Below are positions 1 through 7,577 of a DNA stretch of 64,000 nucleotides, piece by piece. Positions within the stretch are counted from its first letter, which is position 1, and each line of letters starts with the position of its first letter. Below the pieces are notes generated by a model. The model was not told the DNA's origin and made no database searches. It was given only the letters and a program-made list of their open reading frames with translations. The stretch lies in contig NZ_JABJRC010000003.1 in assembly GCF_013131805.1 (NCBI RefSeq), positions 806,001-870,000 of the forward strand, read 5' to 3'. The stretch comes from Kribbella sandramycini (lineage in GTDB: Bacteria; Actinomycetota; Actinomycetes; Propionibacteriales; Kribbellaceae). The translations under genes and the position numbers were made by a program.

Positions 1-799
1 TGCGGCCGAACTCGGTCGGCGGCGGATCCACGATGTTTGCTCTTGGCAACAGATAGAGACCGGTCTCGGCCAGCGGCGTGATCAGCGACTGCGGATCGAC
101 GGCTGCCGGTAGATCGAGCAGGTACCTGGCCTCCAGCCGGCCGCCCGGTGGGACCAGGGTGGTGCCGGGCGCGGCGAAGATCCGCCGCTGCGCCGGATCG
201 CGCAAGGTCCGGGCCAGCCCGACCACCTGGTACTGCGTGCCTTTCGCGGTGCTGAGCGTGCCGCCGATGCCGATACCGAGGTGGTCCGCGAGGACCGGCG
301 AGATCGCGACCTCGTTGGCCGCGGTCGCGAACCGTCCTTCGTCCAGCTGGATCGTGCCGGCCAGTAACGGGCTCTGGCCGTCGCCGGTCTGGACGCCGAC
401 GGTGATGACCGTGGTCGGGCTCTTGAGCTCCACGCGGCCGTCGTCCGCGAACGGCCGGGCGATGCCGGTGCCCGCGGGTAACAACGGCTTGGGGTCGAAC
501 GTCGCCGGATCCCTGACTTCTTTCGCGTCCAGTGCCGCGCCCGGAATGTAGTCCAGTGTCGGCGAGCCGAAACTCGTGTCCAGCTTGGAGTACGACGTGA
601 CGTCGACCCGCGCGTCGGCCTGGCCGATCAGGGTGCGGGCCAGGGTTTCGCCGGTCGGGCTCACCGACCGTGCGGTGACGCCGAGCCAGGTGGCGGCGAA
701 GACGGGGAGGCCGATCAGTGCGGCGACGAGCAGGGTGCGGCCGATGGATTTGCGGGTGGTGCGCCGGGCGATCCGCAGGGGTGGGCCCCAGCTGCCCAT
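1..799 (-). CDS. ABC transporter permease, FtsX-like (3' end off the window)
   Basis: The frame is open from an ATG at 799 to the window edge, about 266 codons. It starts MGSWGPPLRIARRTTRKSIG, followed by one hydrophobic segment (TLLVAALIGLPVFAATW) and a long extracytoplasmic stretch. That layout fits MacB/FtsX-type permeases, whose first membrane helix precedes a large periplasmic-type domain. Its start overlaps the stop of the ATPase gene by one base (TGATG), so the two are translationally coupled. The remaining helices lie outside the window. The substrate is unknown, although a PadR regulator at the head of the operon often indicates drug or cell-envelope stress export. Confidence 0.8.
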   Translation of the reverse strand, partial: MGSWGPPLRIARRTTRKSIGRTLLVAALIGLPVFAATWLGVTARSVSPTGETLARTLIGQADARVDVTSYSKLDTSFGSPTLDYIPGAALDAKEVRDPATFDPKPLLPAGTGIARPFADDGRVELKSPTTVITVGVQTGDGQSPLLAGTIQLDEGRFATAANEVAISPVLADHLGIGIGGTLSTAKGTQYQVVGLARTLRDPAQRRIFAAPGTTLVPPGGRLEARYLLDLPAAVDPQSLITPLAETGLYLLPRANIVDPPPTEFGR

Positions 800-1521
800 C
801 AGCGGCTCTCCTGGAGCAGGGAGTCGGCCGCGGGGAGCGGGCCGGCCTGGCCTACCAGCACGCCATCGCGAAGGTAGAGGACGCGATCGGCCCAGGCGGC
901 GTGCCGGGCGTCGTGGGTGACGAGGACGCCGGCGATCCCGTGCTGGTCGCAGCGGTCGCGGAGTAGCCGGAGGACGGCCTCGCCGGTTTCGGAGTCGAGG
1001 GCGCCGGTGGGCTCGTCGGCGAGCAGGAGCCGGCGTTCGCCGACGATGGCCCGGGCGATCGCGACGCGTTGCCGCTGACCACCCGACATGTCCTCGGGAA
1101 ACCGGTCGGCGAGTTCATCGATCCCCACCTCCTGGAGTGCGGCTTCGGCGTACTTGCGAGCGGCCCGGGTCCGGGTCCCGTCCAGCTCGAGTGGGAGCGC
1201 GACGTTCTCGGCGGCGGTCAGGGCGGGGATCAGGTTGAAGTCCTGGAAGACGTAGCCGATCCGGCGCCGGCGCAGCGCGGCCACCGCCGAGCGGCCGAGC
1301 GTGGCAATATCGTTGCCGTCGACAAGTATTTCGCCGCTGGTCGGCTGGTCCAGCCCGCCGGCGCAGGTGAGCAGGGTCGACTTGCCGGAGCCGGACGGCC
1401 CCATCACCGCGACCAGCTCGCCGGGCGCGACCGCCAGCGAAACGTCGCGTAACGCGTGCACCGCCTGCTCTCCGGCGCCGTGTGTTCGGGTCAGACCCCG
1501 GATGTCGAGAATCGCGCTCAC
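799..1521 (-). CDS. ABC transporter ATP-binding protein (LolD/MacB type)
   Basis: This 240-residue nucleotide-binding subunit should energise the adjacent FtsX-like permease. A Walker A GPSGSGKST lies near residue 41, the signature MSGGQRQRVAIARAI follows, and the Walker B is LLLADEPTGALDS, a form typical of the MacB/LolD class. The GTG start at 1521 is chosen because a GGAGG sits just upstream and the GTG overlaps the PadR stop codon as GTGA. An upstream extension in the same frame is a shadow of the PadR gene. PadR, ATPase and permease form one operon reading leftward. Confidence 0.92.
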   Translation of the reverse strand: MSAILDIRGLTRTHGAGEQAVHALRDVSLAVAPGELVAVMGPSGSGKSTLLTCAGGLDQPTSGEILVDGNDIATLGRSAVAALRRRRIGYVFQDFNLIPALTAAENVALPLELDGTRTRAARKYAEAALQEVGIDELADRFPEDMSGGQRQRVAIARAIVGERRLLLADEPTGALDSETGEAVLRLLRDRCDQHGIAGVLVTHDARHAAWADRVLYLRDGVLVGQAGPLPAADSLLQESR

Positions 1522-2102
1522 CGGTTCGCCTCCGCGGGATCCGCGGCCGGTTCGGCGTACTGTTCGGGCGGCTTCGCCGGGCGACCGCGATGCCGTAACA
1601 GCATCGCCTCGCAGTGGTCGAGCCAGCGGATCTCGGCTTCGGCGGCGAAGATCATCGACTCCAGCACCAGCAGCCAGGAGATCTCCCCCTCCCGATCGCC
1701 GCGCTTCAACCGGGTCAGCTCCTGCAGCGACTGCATCGTCGCCGCGCGCTGCCGTTGGACGACGGCGCTCACATCCACCCCGGGAGCGGCCAGCGCGAGC
1801 GCCAGCTTGATCGCCAACTCGTCCCGCGGCCGCGACTCGCGCGTCACCGGAGTCTCGAACCAGACGGCTAGCTCGGCCCGACCGGCGTCCGTGATCTCGT
1901 AGCGCGACCGGCCGTCGTCCGCCACCGGCTCGGCCGCGGCGCGCACCAGCCCGTCCCGCTCCAGCCGGGTCAGCGTCGTGTAGACCTGCCCGATGTTCAG
2001 CGGCCAGATCGCCCCGGTCGCCTCCTCGAACTCTCCGCGCAGCTGGTACCCGTACTTCGGCTCCTCGCGGAGCAACGCCAGCAGTCCGTGCTTGATCGAC
2101 AT
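1518..2102 (-). CDS. PadR-family transcriptional regulator
   Basis: This 194-residue protein opens MSIKHGLLALLREEPKYGYQ, the classic PadR winged-helix start, and continues YTTLTRLERDGLV. A helical C-terminal dimerisation region of the Vir_act_alpha_C type follows. Proteins of this family normally repress an adjacent transporter and release DNA on binding a small ligand. It is the first gene of the ABC exporter operon and overlaps the ATPase start by four bases. Its ATG at 2102 directly abuts a perfect dyad at 2103-2130, which leaves no usual ribosome-binding site. Transcription may therefore start at or near the ATG (leaderless), with autoregulation through the dyad. Confidence 0.9.
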   Translation of the reverse strand: MSIKHGLLALLREEPKYGYQLRGEFEEATGAIWPLNIGQVYTTLTRLERDGLVRAAAEPVADDGRSRYEITDAGRAELAVWFETPVTRESRPRDELAIKLALALAAPGVDVSAVVQRQRAATMQSLQELTRLKRGDREGEISWLLVLESMIFAAEAEIRWLDHCEAMLLRHRGRPAKPPEQYAEPAADPAEANR

Positions 2103-2130
2103 AGATACTGAGTATGCATACCCGGTATCT
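2103..2130. promoter_or_regulatory. Perfect 28-bp dyad, likely PadR operator
   Basis: The outer arms are AGATAC (2103-2108) and GTATCT (2125-2130). The inner core is the palindrome GTATGCATAC (2112-2121), and the TGA and CCG between them are positioned symmetrically. The site begins at the base before the PadR start codon. Its AT-richness stands out in this genome and matches the ATGTAT/ATACAT style of PadR operators. Confidence 0.75.
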
Positions 2131-2139
2131 CCAGGTCAA

Positions 2140-2712
2140 TCAGTCGGCGCGGACCAGTCGGCGGACGAGACGTTCGGTGGCTGCGTCGACGTCGTACGGA
2201 TGGCCGGTGCCGGGGGTTAGTTGGTCGAGGACGAGACCGTCGATGGCGAAATGGAGCAGGCGGACCTCTTCGGCGCCGCCGGGGAGGCCGGCGTCCACGT
2301 GGAAGGCGACATCGGCGTCGAATCCTTCGCGCAGGGTGCGGGCCAGGATCTCCTGCAGGCCGGGGCGGCGCGCGGCTTCGAGGCGGAGCTCCAGCAGGGC
2401 CAGTGAGAGCTCGGGGCGGCCGAGGAGGCGCTCGACGATGTAGCGGACGTAGTCGACGACGAGGTCGATGGTTGGTTTGCGGTGGGCGAGCGGTTCGAGG
2501 ACGGCTGGGTCGGGGGCGAGGCGTTCGAAGATCCGCTCGCCGAGCGCGCCGAGGAGTGCGTCGCGGGTGCGGAAGTAGTTGGACGCCGTGCCGGCCGGGA
2601 AGCCGGCGGCGGCGTCGACCGCGCGATGGGTCAGGCCGCGGGCGCCGGCTTCGGCGAGGACGGCCAGACCTGCGTCGGCGAGTTGGGTGCGGCGTTCGGG
2701 ATTCCGGGGCAC
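2140..2712 (-). CDS. TetR-family transcriptional regulator
   Basis: This 190-residue regulator has an N-terminal TetR helix-turn-helix (LTHRAVDAAAGFPAGTASNY, followed by F at residue 47), with the GTASNYF variant of the recognition helix. The C-terminal ligand domain carries the ALLELRLEAARRP pattern of the TetR_C_31-like group. The start is GTG at 2712. It is divergent from a glyoxalase-family gene at 2778, and a 32-bp near-palindrome lies between the two starts. This arrangement suggests it represses both itself and the glyoxalase gene. The ligand is unknown. Confidence 0.88.
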   Translation of the reverse strand: MPRNPERRTQLADAGLAVLAEAGARGLTHRAVDAAAGFPAGTASNYFRTRDALLGALGERIFERLAPDPAVLEPLAHRKPTIDLVVDYVRYIVERLLGRPELSLALLELRLEAARRPGLQEILARTLREGFDADVAFHVDAGLPGGAEEVRLLHFAIDGLVLDQLTPGTGHPYDVDAATERLVRRLVRAD

Positions 2713-2733
2713 GTTGACAACTTTAGCAGTCGT

Positions 2734-2765
2734 CCACTACAAATGTCGTACAACACTTGTAGTGG
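2734..2765. promoter_or_regulatory. 32-bp near-palindromic TetR operator
   Basis: CCACTACAA (2734-2742) and TTGTAGTGG (2757-2765) are perfect 9-bp arms. Symmetry continues inward, giving 14 of 16 matching half-site positions around the centre at 2749.5. It lies in the divergent TetR/VOC promoter region, where bound repressor would block both promoters. Confidence 0.75.
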
Positions 2766-2777
2766 ATAGGAGCGTTC

Positions 2778-3194
2778 ATGGAACCCCCGGCTTTCGGCGC
2801 GACCGTCGTCACGGATCGGCCCTCCGAGGTCGCCGCTTTCTATCAGCGGCATTTCGACCTGGAGATCACGGTCGACCTCGGCTGGTTCATCTGTCTGCGG
2901 CGTGGTGACGCCGGCTGGGAGTTGGCGATCAGTCAGCGCGGGCACGAGTCGGTACCGGCCGCGGTGTCAGCGCTGCGGGAAAGCACGAACATCTTCGGCT
3001 TCATCGTCGAGGACGCCGACAAAACAGCCGCCGCGCTGGTCGCCGACGGTGTCGAGTTGGCGACGGAGGTCGTCACCGAGGCATGGGGGCAGCGGCATTT
3101 CTTCGTCCGCGACCCGGAGGGCACCTGGATCGACGTGATCCAGGTCGTCGCCCCGGACCCGGAGTGGATCGCGGCCAATCTCCCTACACAGTAA
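2778..3194 (+). CDS. VOC-family glyoxalase/bleomycin-resistance-like protein
   Basis: This 138-residue vicinal-oxygen-chelate fold protein has paired beta-alpha-beta-beta-beta modules: VTDRPSEVAAFYQRHF followed by FDLEITVDLGWFICL, and later the typical RHFFVRDPEGTWIDVIQ ending. Members bind a metal and act as lyases, isomerases or drug-binding resistance proteins. The sequence does not decide which applies here. It is divergent from the TetR gene at 2712 and is probably its target. Its last 11 bases overlap the convergent quinone oxidoreductase gene. Confidence 0.85.
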   Translation: MEPPAFGATVVTDRPSEVAAFYQRHFDLEITVDLGWFICLRRGDAGWELAISQRGHESVPAAVSALRESTNIFGFIVEDADKTAAALVADGVELATEVVTEAWGQRHFFVRDPEGTWIDVIQVVAPDPEWIAANLPTQ

Positions 3195-4161
3195 GGAGAA
3201 TCTTGCCGATCTGCGTGGACTCCTCGAGGGCGCGGTGGGCCTCGGCCACCGCCTCCAGGGGGAGTGTCGCGTGCACGATCGGGCGCACCTTCTTGGCCTC
3301 GACCAGCGGCCAGACGTGCCCGACCACCTCGGCGATGATCCGGCCCTTGTCGGCGACCGAGCGGGCGCGCAGACCGGTGGCCGTGACCGACGCCCGCCGG
3401 CTGAGCAGGCGGCCGAGATCGAGCTCGCCCTTGGCGCCGCCCTGCATGCCGATCACGACCAGCCGGCCGTCGTACGCGAGGGATTTCACGTTGTCGGACA
3501 GGTACTTCGCGCCGATGATGTCGAGGATGACATCGGCGCCGGCGTTGTGGGTCGCCTCCTGGACCACCGAGGCCCAATCGGCGTCCTTGTAGTTGATCGC
3601 GACGTCCGCGCCGAGGCGGCTGCAGAACTCCATCTTGTCCTTGCTGCCGACCGTCGTCAGCACGCGCGCGCCATGCGCGACGGCGAGCTGGATCGCCATC
3701 GTCCCGATCCCGGAGGCGCCGCCGTGCACGAGCAGCGTCTCGCCGTGTTTGAGGTGTGCTCCCATGAACACGTTCGACCAGACCGTCGCGACGACCTCGG
3801 GCAGCGCGGCCGCGCTGACCAGATCCACCCCGGCCGGCACGGGCATCACCTGCGGCGCCGGTACGACGACCTTCGCGGCGTACCCGCCACCGGCGAGCAG
3901 CGCACAGCACTCGTCGCCGACCGCCCAGCCCTTGACCTCGGCGCCGACGGCCGCGATCCGGCCGGACACCTCGAGGCCGATCGTGCCTGGAGCACCGGGC
4001 GGCGGCGGGTAGAAACCCTGCCGCTGCAACAGGTCCGCCCGGTTGACCCCCGCGGCGACGACGTCGATCACGACCTCGTCGACCGCCGGCTCCGGATCCG
4101 GGATCTCCCCGACCGTCAGTACGTCGATCCCGCCGGCACCCTCACAAATGACAGCTCGCAT
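3184..4161 (-). CDS. NAD(P)H-dependent quinone oxidoreductase (MDR superfamily, PIG3-like)
   Basis: This 325-residue protein begins MRAVICEGAGGIDVLTVGEI and continues with NRADLLQRQGFYPPPPGAPG, a hallmark of the PIG3/zinc-less quinone reductase group. The Rossmann NADPH motif is HGGASGIGTMAIQLA, and the catalytic Zn ligands of alcohol dehydrogenases are absent. The predicted reaction is reduction of quinones or alpha,beta-unsaturated carbonyls using NADPH. It stands alone, convergent with the VOC gene with an 11-base overlap. Only 3 bp separate its start from the 3' end of the kinase-like gene at 4165-5022, which precedes it on the same strand. Confidence 0.9.
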   Translation of the reverse strand: MRAVICEGAGGIDVLTVGEIPDPEPAVDEVVIDVVAAGVNRADLLQRQGFYPPPPGAPGTIGLEVSGRIAAVGAEVKGWAVGDECCALLAGGGYAAKVVVPAPQVMPVPAGVDLVSAAALPEVVATVWSNVFMGAHLKHGETLLVHGGASGIGTMAIQLAVAHGARVLTTVGSKDKMEFCSRLGADVAINYKDADWASVVQEATHNAGADVILDIIGAKYLSDNVKSLAYDGRLVVIGMQGGAKGELDLGRLLSRRASVTATGLRARSVADKGRIIAEVVGHVWPLVEAKKVRPIVHATLPLEAVAEAHRALEESTQIGKILLTV

Positions 4162-4164
4162 GAC

Positions 4165-5022
4165 TCACACGGTACCGGCGATCAGCGCGGCGATCCCGTC
4201 CAGATGAGCGTCTTCGCCTATCGAAGCGAACCAGACCCAGAGCTCCAGCCAATGAAACACCTGGTACAGCGCGATCACGTCGGCCGGGAACTCCCCGTAC
4301 CCGTCGGTCAGACCCTGGAGTTTCGCCGCATCGCCCTCGACCGCGTAGGCGATCGTCTTCGCGACATCCAGCAGCGGGTCGGCCGCGATCGCGTTCTCGA
4401 CGTCGATGAACCCGGTGATCCGCCAGGTCGCCGGATCGATCAACAGGTTGCCCTCGTGGAAGTCGTTGTGACACAGCACCGGAGTGGCCTGGACGGGTGG
4501 CTGCGTCGCGACGAACGTCTCGATCCGTTGCTTGAGGCTCTGATCGCCGGTGAACTCTGCGAGCTTCTTGGTGAACTGGCTGCGCAGATACGACTCGGCA
4601 TCCGGCATCGGCTCCAGGATCGTGTCGACGAGGTAGCCGAACTCGGTCTGCGGGATCTGGTGCAGTCGCTTGAGTAGTTGTCCAACCTGGACGTACACCG
4701 CATGCCAGTCCGGCGGTGTGGCTTCGGACAGGGGCAGGCCTTCGAGCTTTGTGAGGACGGTGAACGCGTCCTGCTCGCCGGCCGGCTCCGCGTGAAGCAC
4801 CTGCGGCACCTCGGTCGTGAACTCCGCTGCGAGCAGTCCGTAGACGTGCACCTCTTTGGCCTGCTTCCAGGCCCACTCCGGCTTGTAGACCTTCACGATG
4901 ACCGGCTCCTCGCCGGCACACCCAACTTCGTACACCGAGCTCAGTTGTCCACCGGTCCGCTCACGGACGCCGGTTACCCGGCTATTCGGGCGCGCTTTGG
5001 CGAGCATCGCGTCGACATCCAC
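4165..5022 (-). CDS. Aminoglycoside phosphotransferase (APH)-family kinase
   Basis: The protein has about 285 residues from a GTG at 5022 (VDVDAMLAKARPNSR). A longer upstream frame exists but overlaps the mobA gene and reads as low-complexity arginine-rich sequence, so it is rejected. The Brenner-type kinase motif is LCHNDFHEGNLLID, followed by the metal-binding ITGFIDVENAIAADPLLD. The APH family phosphorylates aminoglycosides, homoserine, choline, sugars or other small molecules, and nothing here identifies the substrate. It starts 32 bp after mobA and ends 3 bp before the quinone oxidoreductase start, so the three may be one transcript. Confidence 0.85.
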   Translation of the reverse strand: MDVDAMLAKARPNSRVTGVRERTGGQLSSVYEVGCAGEEPVIVKVYKPEWAWKQAKEVHVYGLLAAEFTTEVPQVLHAEPAGEQDAFTVLTKLEGLPLSEATPPDWHAVYVQVGQLLKRLHQIPQTEFGYLVDTILEPMPDAESYLRSQFTKKLAEFTGDQSLKQRIETFVATQPPVQATPVLCHNDFHEGNLLIDPATWRITGFIDVENAIAADPLLDVAKTIAYAVEGDAAKLQGLTDGYGEFPADVIALYQVFHWLELWVWFASIGEDAHLDGIAALIAGTV

Positions 5023-5054
5023 ACTTCGACGGTACGAGCGGCGTCCAGCGGTTT

Positions 5055-5594
5055 TCAGTCGTCCAGATCGGCCCAGGTGTCCACGTCGTCCCCGGCGTGG
5101 TTCGGCTCGGTCCAGAACAGATCCAGGTCGGCGGTGAGCCGGCGTACGGACTGGTTGCGCGGGTCGCCGAGCCGTTGGATCGCTGCGGTCAGAGCGGTGC
5201 GTTTGTACGCCGCTGCGAGCCACTGCTCGCGTCCGTCACTGTCTCGGAGCCCGCAGCCGTCGTACTGGTCGATCGTGCTGAGCAGCCGGGTCACGTCGGC
5301 TGCGGTCACCCAGGGGAGGTCGCAGCTCAGTACGACGACTGTCGGGGCTTGGCCGTGTTGGAGACCGGCCGCGAGGCCTGCCACCGGTCCGCCGCCGGGC
5401 GGGTCCTCCTGGGTCCACTCGACCTCGCGGTACGTGCTTCGCACCGGACCGACCACGACGGTCTGCTGGGCGTTGGCGACCGCCCTGAGGACCCGGTCCA
5501 AGAACGTGACGCCTTCCAGGACGACCATGGCCTTGTCCACGCCGCCGAGTCGGCGTCCGCCACCGCCCGCGACCACCACCGCATCGAACTCCAC
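5055..5594 (-). CDS. mobA: Molybdenum cofactor guanylyltransferase
   Basis: This 179-residue nucleotidyltransferase begins MEFDAVVVAGGGGRRLGGVDKA, the GGxxRRxGxxKA GTP-binding signature of MobA. It also has DPPGGGPVAGLAAGL (the GPL/AGI region) and the metal-binding LSCDLPWVTA. MobA joins GMP to molybdopterin to give the bis-MGD or MGD cofactor of molybdoenzymes. No other molybdenum cofactor gene is visible nearby. It is divergent from the nitrilase gene with about 38 bp between starts. Confidence 0.9.
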   Translation of the reverse strand: MEFDAVVVAGGGGRRLGGVDKAMVVLEGVTFLDRVLRAVANAQQTVVVGPVRSTYREVEWTQEDPPGGGPVAGLAAGLQHGQAPTVVVLSCDLPWVTAADVTRLLSTIDQYDGCGLRDSDGREQWLAAAYKRTALTAAIQRLGDPRNQSVRRLTADLDLFWTEPNHAGDDVDTWADLDD

Positions 5595-5632
5595 ATCCAG
5601 CAGTCTGCCGGTTTCTGCGGCACCATGGGGAG

Positions 5633-6427
5633 ATGAGGATCGCGGTGGTGCAGGCGGCCGGTAGTGCGGACAAGGCGGCCAACCGGGAGCTGGTGACCCG
5701 ACTGGTCGCCGAAGCGGCAGCAGACCGTCCTGACCTGATCGTCCTGCCGGAGGCGATCATGCTCGACTTCGCTGCCGAGGGCGGCTCAGTAGCGGCCGAG
5801 GCCGAGCCGCTGGACGGCGAGTTTGTCGCGACGCTGCGCAAGAGCGCCGTCGAGCACGGCGTAGCGATCGTGGCCGGCATGTTCGAACGCAGCTGTGACC
5901 AGGCGCGCCCGTACAACACTTTGCTCGCCGTCGGCGCCGACGGCACGCTCCTCGGCGCCTACCGGAAGATCCATCTGTACGACGCCTTCGGCTACAAGGA
6001 GTCCGACCAGCTGACGCCGGGCGACGTCGTACCGGTCGTCGTCAAGATCGCTGGGCACACGCTCGGTCTGATGACCTGTTACGACCTGCGCTTTCCGGAG
6101 CTCTCCCGGGCGCTGGTCGACGCCGGCGCCGAGGTGCTCCTGGTGCCTGCTGCCTGGGTCCGCGGCCCGCTCAAGGAGCACCACTGGACGACGCTGCTCA
6201 CCGCCCGAGCCATCGAGAACACCTGCTATGTGGCTGCGGCCGCCCAGAACGGCAAGAAGTACTCCGGCCGCAGCCAGATCCTCGACCCGCAGGGCATCGC
6301 CGTCGCCGCCCTCGCCGAAGCCGACGGCCACATCACCGCCGACATCTCCACCGACCGGCTGACCGGCGTCCGTCGCCAGAACCCTTCGCTGGCCAACCGC
6401 CGCTTCGCCGTCACCCCACGTTCTTGA
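5633..6427 (+). CDS. Carbon-nitrogen hydrolase (nitrilase/omega-amidase family)
   Basis: This 264-residue protein is cytosolic, of the Nit1/Nit2-like branch. The Glu-Lys-Cys catalytic triad is visible as the Glu in IVLPEAIML, the Lys in YRKIHLYD and the Cys in LMTCYDLRFPEL. Related enzymes hydrolyse deaminated glutathione or omega-amides of 2-oxo acids. Its start is the ATG at 5633 with GGGGAG just upstream. The aminotransferase gene follows after 17 bp on the same strand, so the two are probably co-transcribed, which fits the common amidase/transaminase pairing. Confidence 0.9.
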   Translation: MRIAVVQAAGSADKAANRELVTRLVAEAAADRPDLIVLPEAIMLDFAAEGGSVAAEAEPLDGEFVATLRKSAVEHGVAIVAGMFERSCDQARPYNTLLAVGADGTLLGAYRKIHLYDAFGYKESDQLTPGDVVPVVVKIAGHTLGLMTCYDLRFPELSRALVDAGAEVLLVPAAWVRGPLKEHHWTTLLTARAIENTCYVAAAAQNGKKYSGRSQILDPQGIAVAALAEADGHITADISTDRLTGVRRQNPSLANRRFAVTPRS

Positions 6428-6444
6428 CGAACGGATAGCCTGCG

Positions 6445-7470
6445 GTGGTGGACGGGTTCGATTTGTGGCACCACGGCGACCAGGAAGTCGGCGAAGGGCT
6501 CGTCGACCTCGCAGTGAACGTCCGGGCGAACACACCGCCGAGCTGGCTGCTGGAGCAGATCGCAGCGAGCCTGACCGACCTCGCGGCGTACCCACGCCAG
6601 GACGCCGCGCTCACAGCGGTCGCCCAACGGCACCAGGTTGCACCGGACCGCGTCCTGCTGACGGCGGGCGCGGCTGAGGCGTTCGTGCTGATCGCCCGCG
6701 CCTTCCGCCCTCGGCACGCTGTCGTCGTGCACCCGCAGTTCACCGAGCCCGAGGCGGCCCTCCGCTCCGCTGGTCATCTGGTCGACCGGGTGGTTCTGCG
6801 TCCTGAGGACGGATTCGGGCTCGATCCGCGGCAGATCCCGTCGGACGCTGATCTGGTGGTCATCGGCAACCCGACCAACCCGACGTCCGTCCTGCATCCG
6901 GCCGACACCCTCCGCGAGCTCGCCCGCCCGGACCGCATCCTCGTCGTCGACGAGGCCTTCATGGACGCCGTCCCCGGCGAACCGGAGTCCCTCGTCGGCG
7001 CGGCCATCCCCGGCCTGGTCGTCGTCCGCAGCCTCACCAAGACCTGGGGGCTGGCCGGTCTCCGCGTCGGCTATGTGGTCGCTGCGCCCGGAGTCATCGA
7101 GCAGTTGGCCGCCGTCCAGCCGCACTGGCCGGTGTCCACTCCCGCGCTCGCTGCTGCGATTGCCTGCAGCAATGAACAGGCAGTGACCGAAGCCGCCCAA
7201 GCAGCCGTCGACATCGAGCGCCAGCGAGCGCACCTTCTCGACAATCTGACGGCTGTGCGTACGTACGGCGTACCGCGCGGGCCGTTCGTCCTCGTGCAGG
7301 TCGAGGGCGGCGCCGTACTGCGAGAGGCCTTACGGGGCAAGGGATACGCGGTCCGCCGCGGTGACACCTTCCCCGGCCTCGGGCCGGACTGGCTGCGCAT
7401 CGCCGTCCGCCCCGAAGACGTCACCGACGGATTCGTGAAGGTCTGGCGCGACACCGCCGTCGACCTGTAA
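6445..7470 (+). CDS. cobC: CobC-like PLP aminotransferase (Rv2231c type)
   Basis: This 341-residue fold-type I aminotransferase has the form usually annotated as threonine-phosphate decarboxylase CobC or histidinol-phosphate-like aminotransferase. Features include LLTAGAAEAFVLIARAF, VIGNPTNPTSVL, VVDEAFMDAVPGE and the PLP lysine in RSLTKTWGLAGLRVGYV, plus C-terminal RIAVRPEDV. In M. tuberculosis the homologue Rv2231c is similar, and its assigned role in cobalamin side-chain synthesis is not certain. No other cob gene is close. Two adjacent GTG codons at 6445 and 6448 are equally plausible starts. Confidence 0.8.
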   Translation: MVDGFDLWHHGDQEVGEGLVDLAVNVRANTPPSWLLEQIAASLTDLAAYPRQDAALTAVAQRHQVAPDRVLLTAGAAEAFVLIARAFRPRHAVVVHPQFTEPEAALRSAGHLVDRVVLRPEDGFGLDPRQIPSDADLVVIGNPTNPTSVLHPADTLRELARPDRILVVDEAFMDAVPGEPESLVGAAIPGLVVVRSLTKTWGLAGLRVGYVVAAPGVIEQLAAVQPHWPVSTPALAAAIACSNEQAVTEAAQAAVDIERQRAHLLDNLTAVRTYGVPRGPFVLVQVEGGAVLREALRGKGYAVRRGDTFPGLGPDWLRIAVRPEDVTDGFVKVWRDTAVDL

Positions 7471-7497
7471 CGCAGCCCGACGTTTAGCTCGCACTCC

Positions 7498-7522
7498 CCC
7501 TGCGCACTGGAAGCTCGCAGGG
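7498..7522. terminator. Small hairpin after cobC
   Basis: CCCTGCG (7498-7504) pairs with CGCAGGG (7516-7522) around an 11-nt loop, 28 bp after the aminotransferase stop. There is no U-run, so it could be a weak terminator or lie in the leader of the repeat-protein gene that starts at 7578. Confidence 0.45.
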
Positions 7523-7577
7523 TGCCCGATGCACGGTCCCGGCACTCTGAGTGGCCATCTGTGAAGGGAACCGCATC

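Noticed and set aside
799..2139. A 446-codon leftward frame spanning the PadR and ATPase genes
   Set aside because: Only its last 240 codons match an ABC ATPase. The upstream part is Arg/Gly-rich sequence antisense-like in composition and overlaps the clear PadR gene in another frame.
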